Below are positions 1 through 5,554 of a stretch of 6,587 nucleotides of DNA, piece by piece. Within the stretch, counting starts at the first letter, position 1, and each line of letters begins with the position of its first letter. The stretch is taken from positions 1 through 6,587 of the forward strand of contig JAAZOO010000434.1 in NCBI GenBank assembly GCA_012797715.1. The letters are read 5' to 3'. The notes under the pieces were generated by a model. It made no database searches. It saw nothing but the letters and a program-made list of their open reading frames with translations, and was not told the DNA's origin. Position numbers and translations under genes: made by a program. The DNA comes from Geobacteraceae bacterium (GTDB lineage Bacteria > Desulfobacterota > Desulfuromonadia > Geobacterales > Geobacteraceae).

Positions 1-71
1 CACACGAACACCTCACGATTCACTCTAATAAAGTATCCATAATTGTAGGAAACATTCAGGAAATTTTCATC

Positions 72-98
72 TAAAGTTTCCGCATCACGAGCCGAAAC
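72..98 (+). promoter_or_regulatory. Probable sigma-28 (FliA) promoter of the cheW-mcp operon
   Basis: The sequence reads TAAAGTTT (72-79), an 11-nt spacer (80-90), then GCCGAAAC (91-98). The flagellar sigma-28 consensus, as I know it from enteric bacteria, is TAAAGTTT-N11-GCCGATAA. The -35 element matches 8 of 8, the spacing is exact, and the -10 element matches 6 of 8 including the GCCGA core. Transcription would start near 103-106. The position upstream of a chemotaxis operon is where such a promoter is expected in a flagellated bacterium. It implies co-expression of the receptor with late flagellar genes. No competing sigma-70 or sigma-54 promoter nearer to cheW was convincing. Confidence 0.75.
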
Positions 99-381
99 AG
101 GAATACAGGCGGTCAAACACGCGCCTTGTGTCCGGGAGGCGGCGTTTTCAGGTCTTCCACGGAAACGGCATTCCCCGTGCGTTCTGCTCGTTCCGTCTGC
201 CCTGACCATAGAACGTTTTCGGAAAAGACGGATTTCACACATACCCGTGCCGCCACATCACGCAACTCACCAGCTACTTGCAGAGGTATCGTCAGGTTGC
301 ACGGGGAGAGCCACCCCTCCGGCACACACCCTGTTCATACCTCCTCACGTTCACAATACGGTTCTCTGAGCACACATAGAA

Positions 382-387
382 AAGGAG
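382..387 (+). promoter_or_regulatory. Ribosome binding site fixing the cheW start
   Basis: AAGGAG lies 5 nt upstream of the ATG at 393. It decides for this start over the far upstream in-frame ATG at 126, because CheW homology also begins just after 393. Confidence 0.8.
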
Positions 388-392
388 CAGCG

Positions 393-887
393 ATGGAGGC
401 ATCGGAAAAAGCGGCGAAACAGTACCTGACCTTCAAACTGGCCCACGAGACGTTTGCCGTGGATGTGGCCAGGGTACGGGAAATCCTGGACTTCATCAGC
501 ATCACCAAGGTGCCCCGGACTCCGGATTTCATGCGGGGGGTCATCAACCTGCGCGGCAGCGTCGTGCCGGTCGTGGATATGAAACTGAAGTTCGGCATGG
601 AAGAAACGGAAAAAACGGTGGACACCTGCATCATCGTCCTGGAAGTCACCGTCGAGGGAGAGACGATCATCGTCGGAGCCCTCGCCGACTCCGTGGAGGA
701 GGTGCTGGAACTGGAGCCGTCCCAGATAGAACCGACGCCCCGCATCGGCATGAAGCTGAACATCGATTTCATCAGCGGCATGGGGAAACTGGGCGAGGAA
801 TTCGTCATCATCCTGGACACGGACAGAATCTTTACCTTCGAAGAAGCAGAGGCATTGCAGGAAACAGGCGAAGCCGACGTCGCCTGA
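393..887 (+). CDS. cheW: Chemotaxis adaptor protein CheW
   Basis: This is a 164-residue cytoplasmic scaffold protein that links chemoreceptor tips to the histidine kinase CheA. The E. coli protein is 167 residues, so the length is normal. The single CheW domain fills the protein. It opens with YLTFKLAHETFAVDVARVRE (residues 11-30), in which the beta strands and the VREIL helix typical of the family can be seen. The signature follows: GVINLRG (49-55) and PVVDM (59-63), the equivalent of NLRGxxxPVxDL. The domain ends with the DTDRIF strand (142-147). The ATG at 393 is chosen for its ribosome binding site and because the domain begins there. The stop is TGA at 885-887, and the giant MCP gene starts 34 bp later, so this is probably that receptor's co-transcribed adaptor. 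No truncation or missing key residue is apparent. Whether it serves only this receptor or a general array cannot be seen here. Confidence 0.95.
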   Translation: MEASEKAAKQYLTFKLAHETFAVDVARVREILDFISITKVPRTPDFMRGVINLRGSVVPVVDMKLKFGMEETEKTVDTCIIVLEVTVEGETIIVGALADSVEEVLELEPSQIEPTPRIGMKLNIDFISGMGKLGEEFVIILDTDRIFTFEEAEALQETGEADVA

Positions 888-921
888 CAACCTGAAGACA
901 GTACAAAGGAAAGGAACAGCC

Positions 922-3900
922 ATGAGTATTTCTGGAAAATCAAACGGTTTGAGCCTAAAGGGCACGATCATGGCCGGATTCGCGATTGCCGCCGTCATCG
1001 TCGGCATCATCGGAGGATTCGGCATCTACCGCATCAACAGCATCACGGAATCGTACGGCAAGAACCAGGCACCGTATGCGTCGCTGATAGCCGTAACGGG
1101 CGCTGTCCGGAACGAGCGCCTCGCCTTGCACGACATCATCTCGGCAAAAAGTGCGGCGGAGGCAAAAAACAAGGCGGACGCCCTCAGGGAACTGGACGCC
1201 CGGATCTCGGCCGCCGTTGCTCTGCTGGAAAAACAGGCAGCCTCTCCGGAACAAAAAACAGGGGTCGCTTCCCTGAAAAAAGCACTCGCATCCTTCACTT
1301 CCTCCAAAGACGCGGTGCTCCAGCTTGCCCGGAACAATCGGATGGAAGAGGCAGCCAAGGCTCTCCGCGACCCTGAGTTCCACAAGGCATCCGGAGCCTT
1401 GTCCGCCTCGCTCCAGAAACTGGCGGAAGAGATGTCCGTCGGCCTGGAAAAGTCCGCTGCTCCCTCCGGAGCGGCGGCAGGAGGGACCGACACGACCCTG
1501 CTGATTGCCCTTGCCCTGGGCATGCTCGCCGCACTGGGCCTGGGAATCGTCCTGAATGGGATCGTCCAGCGTCAACTGGGCGACGACCCGAAACATGTTG
1601 CTGAAATCGCGCAGAGAGTGGCTGCGGGCGATCTTTCCCTGGAGATCGACATGACAGGGAAAGACGCAGGCAGCATTCTGGGATCGATGAATGGAATGGT
1701 CCGCGCCATCAAGGAGCTGGTGGGCGACACCCACATGCTGGCGCAGGCCGCGGCTGCGGGCAACCTCACGGCCAGGGCAGACGAGAAGAAGCACACCGGA
1801 GAATTCCAGCGCATCATCTCCGAAGTCAACGGCATGCTCGACGCAACCCTCGGGCCTGTCCACCACGCTGCCGAGCACATCAACCAGCTGAGCCGCGGCG
1901 AGATATTCGACGAGATAACCGACGGCTACAACGGCGATTTCGCCGAACTGAAAGAAAGCCTCAACCGCCTGAGAAATGCCCTGGAGGCCGTGCGCCTCGA
2001 CGTGCGCGAGGTCTGCATCGCATCCTACGAAGGATACCTGGACACCCGGGTCGACACGGGCAAGCACGAGGGGTTCTTCTCCAAGGTCGCCGGAGGAATG
2101 AACAACATCTTCGAAAACATGACCGCCCCCCTCAAGGTTTCCATGGACTATATCGGCAAGATCAGCAGGGGAGAACTTCCCGAAACGATAACCGAAGAGT
2201 ACCGAGGCGATTACAACAAGCTCAAGGACAGCATCAACGCCCTGGTCGACACCATGAGCGGGCTGCGAGGAGAACTGGGCACCCTGATCCAGGCGAGCAA
2301 GAACGGCGACCTGAGCGTGAAGGGAGACGTCACCCGGTTCCAGGGCGAATGGGCCGACATCGTGAAGGGCCTGAACGAGCTCATCTACGGCTTCGGCGCC
2401 CCCATCAGGGTGATCTCCTCCTACCTGAACAAGATAAGCAACGGAGAAATCCCGCCCCGCATCGTCAACCACTACAACGGGGCGTTCGAACAGATCAAGG
2501 ACAACCTCAACAACTGCATCGAAGGACTCGGAGGCCTCGTGGAGGCGAATAACGTCCTGCAGAAGATGGCGGTCAACGACCATACGCAAACGGTTGAAGG
2601 CAGTTACCGCGGCATCTACGCCGATGTGGGACGCGCCGTGAACGAGGTGCGCGAGCGCCTGCTGAACGCCACCAGGGTTGCACGGAACATCGCGGCGGGC
2701 GACCTCAGCGGCCTGGACGCGCTCAAGGCCGTGAACAACGGCACGGGCAAGCGATCCGAGAACGACGAGTTCCTGCCTGCCCTGATCGGAATGACCGAGG
2801 CTGTGAAGGCCCTTGTCACCGACGTTCACATGATGGCGGACGAGGCGATGGCGGGCAGACTCCTGAGCCGAGCCGACGCAGACAAGCACCGGGGCGAGTT
2901 CCGCACCATCATCACCGGCGTCAACAACACCCTGGATGCGGTCATCGCCCCTCTCTACGCGACGGCCCAGTGCGTGGCCCAGATAGGCATGGGGCAGATA
3001 CCGGAGTTGATCACCACCGAATACCAGGGCGATTTCGAGGAAATCAAGGAAAGCCTGAATAACAGCATCAGAAATGTGAACAACCTGGTGGAAGACGTGA
3101 ACATGCTCGTCCAGGCCGCACTGGACGGTGAATTCGAAAAGAGGGCCGACGTGGAGCGCCACACCGGAGACTTCCGCTCCATCGTGGAAGGCATCAACAA
3201 GACCCTTGACACGGTGGTCGACAAGAGCGTCTGGTACGAAGCGATTATCGACGCCGTCCCTTACCCCATCCATGTCACCGACATGGACATGAACTGGACC
3301 TTCATGAACAAGTCCTTCGAGAAGCTGCTCGTGGAGGCAGGGCAGATCAAGGACCGCAATTCCGCGCTGGGCATGCCCTGCTGCAACGCCGCCGCCAACA
3401 TCTGCAACACCGACGGCTGCGGCATCAAGCAACTCAACAAGGGAGTTCCGGAAAGCTTCTTCGATTGGCACGGCTCCAAGTGCAAGCAGGACACCTCTTA
3501 CCTCATCAACAAGCAGGGCGAGAAGATAGGCTACGTGGAAGTGGTGCAGGATCTCACCGCCATCATCAAGGCGCGCGACTATACGGCCGAACAGGTGGAG
3601 AAAATGGCGGCCAACCTCCTCATGCTCGCCAACGGGGATCTGAATTTCGACCTCCAGCTGGCCGAAGCCGACCAGTACACCCGGGAAGCCCACGACAACT
3701 TCGTCAAGATCAACGCCAGCCTCTCAGAAGTGAAAAACGCCGTCGGCGCCATGATTCACGACACGGAGATCCTGGTCCAGGCGGCCCTGAACGGAGATTT
3801 CGAGAAGAGGGCCGATGCTGCACGGCATAACGGAGAATACCGGACCATCGTCGAAGGGATCAACAAGACCATGGACACGGTTGTGGAAAAGAACGTGTGG

Positions 3901-5433
3901 TACGAGGCAATCATCGATGCCGTACCGTTCCCCATCCATGTGACCGATATGGACATGAACTGGACCTTCATGAACAAGTCCTTCGAGAAGCTGCTCGTGG
4001 CAGCGGGACGCATCAAGGATCGCATATCGGCCCTGGGCCTGCCGTGCAGCAATGCTGCGGCCAACATCTGCAACAACGAGGGATGCGGCATCAGGCAGCT
4101 GAACCGCGGCATCACGGAGAGCTTCTTCGATTGGCACGGCTCCAAGTGCAAGCAGGACACCTCCTTCCTCCTCAACAAACGGGGAGAGAAAATCGGCTAC
4201 GTGGAGGTGGTGCAAGACCTGACCGCCATGATCACCAACAAGGACTATACCAGCGAAGAGGTGGACCGTCTTGCCGGCAACCTGCTGCTCCTTGCCAAGG
4301 GCGACCTGAATTTCGACCTGAACATCAAGCAGGCGGATCAGTACACCAAAGAAGCCCACGAGCATTTTACGAAGATCAACGCCAGCCTGAAAGAGGTCAA
4401 GACCGCCATGGAGGAGATAACCGAGGTAACCAAGGAGATTGCCGAGGGGAACCTGATGGTGACCGTAACACCGCGCTCGGCGGAAGACGAGCTGATGATA
4501 GCTCTTGCGGCCATGGTCGAGAAGCTCAACGGCGTGGTGAACGATGTGAAGGGAGCCGCAGACAATGTGGCGTCGGGAAGCAGGCAGATGAGCGCCAATT
4601 CCGAGCAGATGTCCCAGGGTGCCACGGAACAGGCGGCCGCTGCCGAGGAGGCATCCTCATCCATGGAGCAGATGTCTGCCAACATCAAGCAGAATGCGGA
4701 CAATGCCATGCAGACGGAAAAGATAGCGGTCAAGTCCTCGGAGGAAGCGAACGAAGGGGGCAAGGCCGTAGCACTGACCGTATCGGCCATGAAGGAGATC
4801 GCCGAAAAGATCACCATTGTTGAGGAAATTGCCCGCCAGACCAACATGCTGGCCCTGAACGCGGCCATCGAGGCGGCCCGCGCCGGTGAGCACGGAAAGG
4901 GCTTCGCCGTGGTCGCGGCGGAGGTCAGGAAACTGGCCGAGCGGAGCCAGGCGGCAGCGGGCGAGATCAGCGAACTGTCGGCCAGCAGTGTGGAAATCGC
5001 GGAAAAGGCCGGTGCGCTCCTTGCCAACATCCTGCCGAGCATCGAGAAGACCGCGGATCTGGTGAAGGAGATCACCGCCGCCAGCCGCGAGCAGGACTCC
5101 GGCGCCGAGCAGATCAACCGCGCCATCCAGCAGCTTGACCAGGTCATCCAGAAGAACGCCAGCGCGGCGGAAGAGATGTCCTCCACCGCAGAAGAGCTCT
5201 CCGCCCAGGCCGAACATCTTCAGAGCGCAGTGGCATTCTTCCGCACCGATGCGACACGGTCGGATTTTTCACCAAAACCCGCCGCGCAGAAAAAGGGTGC
5301 CCCCAGGAAGCAGGCAACAAAGTACGGTCAGAGTCCGGAGATTCCCTCCCGGAAAGTGAACGGAAACGCCAATCTCGGATTCAATCTGAACATGGACACC
5401 GATTCCCTGGATTCCGAATTCGAGAGATTCTAG
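922..5433 (+). CDS. Giant poly-HAMP, dual-PAS methyl-accepting chemotaxis protein
   Basis: This is a 1503-residue membrane chemoreceptor; typical MCPs have 500-700 residues. Order: TM1 (about 14-36); a helical periplasmic domain (37-190) like the 4HB_MCP sensor; TM2 (191-213); canonical HAMP (214-266); about eleven further HAMP-like units (268-768); PAS1 (770-879); two HAMP units (about 886-990); PAS2 (992-1101); two HAMP units (about 1108-1209); signalling domain (1210-1442); disordered Lys/Pro-rich tail. The hairpin tip is NAAIEAARAGEHGKGFAVVA (1313-1332), which binds CheW and CheA. Likely methylation positions are E1236, E1243, Q1250 and E1418. Arm lengths from the tip are one heptad shorter than in E. 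coli Tsr, indicating class 34H. The C-terminal EFERF (1499-1503) fits a CheR-tethering motif. The start at ATG 922 follows an AAGGAA ribosome binding site (911-916) and keeps the N-terminal segment before TM1. The ligand is unknown. The reading frame is intact throughout. Confidence 0.95.
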   Translation: MSISGKSNGLSLKGTIMAGFAIAAVIVGIIGGFGIYRINSITESYGKNQAPYASLIAVTGAVRNERLALHDIISAKSAAEAKNKADALRELDARISAAVALLEKQAASPEQKTGVASLKKALASFTSSKDAVLQLARNNRMEEAAKALRDPEFHKASGALSASLQKLAEEMSVGLEKSAAPSGAAAGGTDTTLLIALALGMLAALGLGIVLNGIVQRQLGDDPKHVAEIAQRVAAGDLSLEIDMTGKDAGSILGSMNGMVRAIKELVGDTHMLAQAAAAGNLTARADEKKHTGEFQRIISEVNGMLDATLGPVHHAAEHINQLSRGEIFDEITDGYNGDFAELKESLNRLRNALEAVRLDVREVCIASYEGYLDTRVDTGKHEGFFSKVAGGMNNIFENMTAPLKVSMDYIGKISRGELPETITEEYRGDYNKLKDSINALVDTMSGLRGELGTLIQASKNGDLSVKGDVTRFQGEWADIVKGLNELIYGFGAPIRVISSYLNKISNGEIPPRIVNHYNGAFEQIKDNLNNCIEGLGGLVEANNVLQKMAVNDHTQTVEGSYRGIYADVGRAVNEVRERLLNATRVARNIAAGDLSGLDALKAVNNGTGKRSENDEFLPALIGMTEAVKALVTDVHMMADEAMAGRLLSRADADKHRGEFRTIITGVNNTLDAVIAPLYATAQCVAQIGMGQIPELITTEYQGDFEEIKESLNNSIRNVNNLVEDVNMLVQAALDGEFEKRADVERHTGDFRSIVEGINKTLDTVVDKSVWYEAIIDAVPYPIHVTDMDMNWTFMNKSFEKLLVEAGQIKDRNSALGMPCCNAAANICNTDGCGIKQLNKGVPESFFDWHGSKCKQDTSYLINKQGEKIGYVEVVQDLTAIIKARDYTAEQVEKMAANLLMLANGDLNFDLQLAEADQYTREAHDNFVKINASLSEVKNAVGAMIHDTEILVQAALNGDFEKRADAARHNGEYRTIVEGINKTMDTVVEKNVWYEAIIDAVPFPIHVTDMDMNWTFMNKSFEKLLVAAGRIKDRISALGLPCSNAAANICNNEGCGIRQLNRGITESFFDWHGSKCKQDTSFLLNKRGEKIGYVEVVQDLTAMITNKDYTSEEVDRLAGNLLLLAKGDLNFDLNIKQADQYTKEAHEHFTKINASLKEVKTAMEEITEVTKEIAEGNLMVTVTPRSAEDELMIALAAMVEKLNGVVNDVKGAADNVASGSRQMSANSEQMSQGATEQAAAAEEASSSMEQMSANIKQNADNAMQTEKIAVKSSEEANEGGKAVALTVSAMKEIAEKITIVEEIARQTNMLALNAAIEAARAGEHGKGFAVVAAEVRKLAERSQAAAGEISELSASSVEIAEKAGALLANILPSIEKTADLVKEITAASREQDSGAEQINRAIQQLDQVIQKNASAAEEMSSTAEELSAQAEHLQSAVAFFRTDATRSDFSPKPAAQKKGAPRKQATKYGQSPEIPSRKVNGNANLGFNLNMDTDSLDSEFERF
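1705..1965 (+). repeat. Older internal duplication of the HAMP array, copy 1
   Basis: Residues 262-348 align without gaps to residues 627-713 at a constant offset of 365 residues (1095 bp). Shared landmarks are D269/D634, H271/H636, G280/G645, H291/H656, Y336/Y701 and the ESLN at 345-348/710-713. The block is the end of a canonical HAMP, one type 1 unit and most of one type 2 unit. Divergence is much greater than between the two PAS blocks, so this duplication is either older or under weaker constraint. Confidence 0.7.
2800..3060 (+). repeat. Older internal duplication of the HAMP array, copy 2
   Basis: This is the partner of 1705-1965. It again follows a canonical HAMP (residues 585-632) and contains a type 1 then a type 2 unit, so the canonical, type 1, type 2 order is repeated. 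It leads directly into the type 1 unit that precedes PAS1. Confidence 0.7.
3094..3744 (+). repeat. HAMP-PAS-HAMP tandem duplication, copy 1
   Basis: Residues 725-941 repeat as 947-1163 with a constant offset of 222 residues (666 bp) and no insertion or deletion over 217 residues. The block is a type 1 HAMP unit, PAS1 (770-879) and a canonical HAMP (about 886-941). Two stretches are identical at the DNA level: 3283-3334 (52 bp) and 3454-3497 (44 bp). PAS1 starts with VWYEAIIDAVPYPIHVTD and ends with GEKIGYVEVVQDLT. Its cysteines are C820, C821, C828, C833 and C854. I recognise the type from MCPs of anaerobes, but its cofactor is not known to me. Confidence 0.9.
3760..4410 (+). repeat. HAMP-PAS-HAMP tandem duplication, copy 2
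   Basis: This is the second copy of the 3094-3744 block, separated from it by 15 bp. PAS2 covers residues 992-1101. Four of the five cysteines are kept (C1042, C1050, C1055, C1076), while the position of C821 is Ser1043. The WHGSKCKQDTS segment is unchanged. The last canonical HAMP of the block (about 1108-1163) runs into a final HAMP (about 1164-1209), which joins the signalling domain. Confidence 0.9.
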
Positions 5434-5445
5434 CCACAAAAGGTG

Positions 5446-5481
5446 AGAACGCCATGCGGTGCCTGGACCGCATGGCGTTCT
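5446..5481 (+). terminator. Strong hairpin ending the cheW-mcp unit
   Basis: A perfect 15-bp stem pairs 5446-5460 with 5467-5481 around the 6-nt loop GCCTGG. It begins 12 bp after the MCP stop codon. There is no T-run directly after the right arm; the nearest is TTTT at about 5500-5503, so it is not a classical intrinsic terminator on the + strand. Read on the - strand, the stem would be followed after a few bases by TTTT (complement of 5438-5441). It may act as a terminator with help from Rho, or as an mRNA 3' stabilising structure. A dyad binding site for a regulator of the downstream gene is an alternative. Confidence 0.6.
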
Positions 5482-5554
5482 GCGGTCATCGAACTCTACC
5501 TTTTCCTCCGTGAGAACCGGGCATTCTTTCGAAAAATACAGGAACGGCTGACCT

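Larger units (their letters stand above)
1..392. other. Gene-free upstream region and cheW leader
   Basis: No convincing gene lies here. Bases 1-70 are AT-rich, unlike the rest of the window, as expected of a promoter region. A sigma-28-like promoter sits at 72-98, so the leader of the cheW transcript would run from about 105 to 392. The frame of cheW stays open back to an ATG at 126, but the encoded stretch is rich in Ser, Thr, Arg, His and Pro, has no CheW similarity, and its ATG has no good ribosome binding site. A short possible stem (122-126 with 137-141, 5 bp) is followed closely by TTTT at 144-147; it is too weak to call an attenuator. I looked for a c-di-GMP (GEMM) riboswitch, common in Geobacter, and did not recognise one. 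Confidence 0.6.
1561..3225 (+). repeat. Array of about twelve HAMP and HAMP-like units inside the giant MCP
   Basis: Units of 44-48 residues follow one another (residue ranges): 214-266 canonical HAMP; 268-313, 314-357, 358-404, 405-448, 449-495, 496-539, 540-584 HAMP-like; 585-632 canonical with an insertion; 633-678, 679-723, 724-768 HAMP-like. Two subtypes alternate. Type 1 contains GxLxxRxDxxKHxGEF followed by VNxxLD and often ends in P-L/V (268, 358, 449, 633, 724). Type 2 contains RGExxxxIT followed by EYxGDFxxLKxSLN (314, 405, 496, 679). The unit at 540-584 is degenerate. HAMP domains relay signals as parallel four-helix bundles, so the array should form a long rod between the membrane and the PAS domains. 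Unit borders are approximate because they were set by eye. Confidence 0.85.

Noticed and set aside
126..392. In-frame upstream extension of cheW from an ATG at 126
   Set aside because: The added 89 residues are Ser/Thr/Arg/His/Pro-rich, have no CheW similarity and no good ribosome binding site, while AAGGAG and the family start fit ATG 393.
100..392. c-di-GMP (GEMM) or other known riboswitch in the cheW leader
   Set aside because: The conserved GEMM core sequences were not found, and no other riboswitch signature was recognised by eye.
439..458. Possible sigma-54 site (TGGCCC ... TTTGCC) inside cheW
   Set aside because: The gap between the -24 and -12 elements is 8 nt instead of 5, so the required spacing is not met.
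970..972. Alternative MCP start at the internal ATG (Met17)
   Set aside because: It would cut into the first membrane segment and lacks a ribosome binding site; ATG 922 has AAGGAA at proper distance.
956..980. Second possible sigma-28 promoter (TAAAGGGC ... GCCGGATT) at the start of the MCP gene
   Set aside because: The spacer is 9 nt instead of 11, the -35 match is poor, and the bases are explained by the coding sequence before and in TM1.
955..3693. Antisense open frame of 912 codons opposite the giant MCP
   Set aside because: Long antisense openness follows from GC-rich codon bias in a long gene; the translation is His/Val/Asp-rich, repeats with the MCP repeats, and shows no recognisable domain.
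3897..4823. 308-codon forward open frame within the MCP
   Set aside because: It is an out-of-frame shadow of the intact MCP reading frame, with an Arg/Gln/Gly/His-rich composition and no domain.
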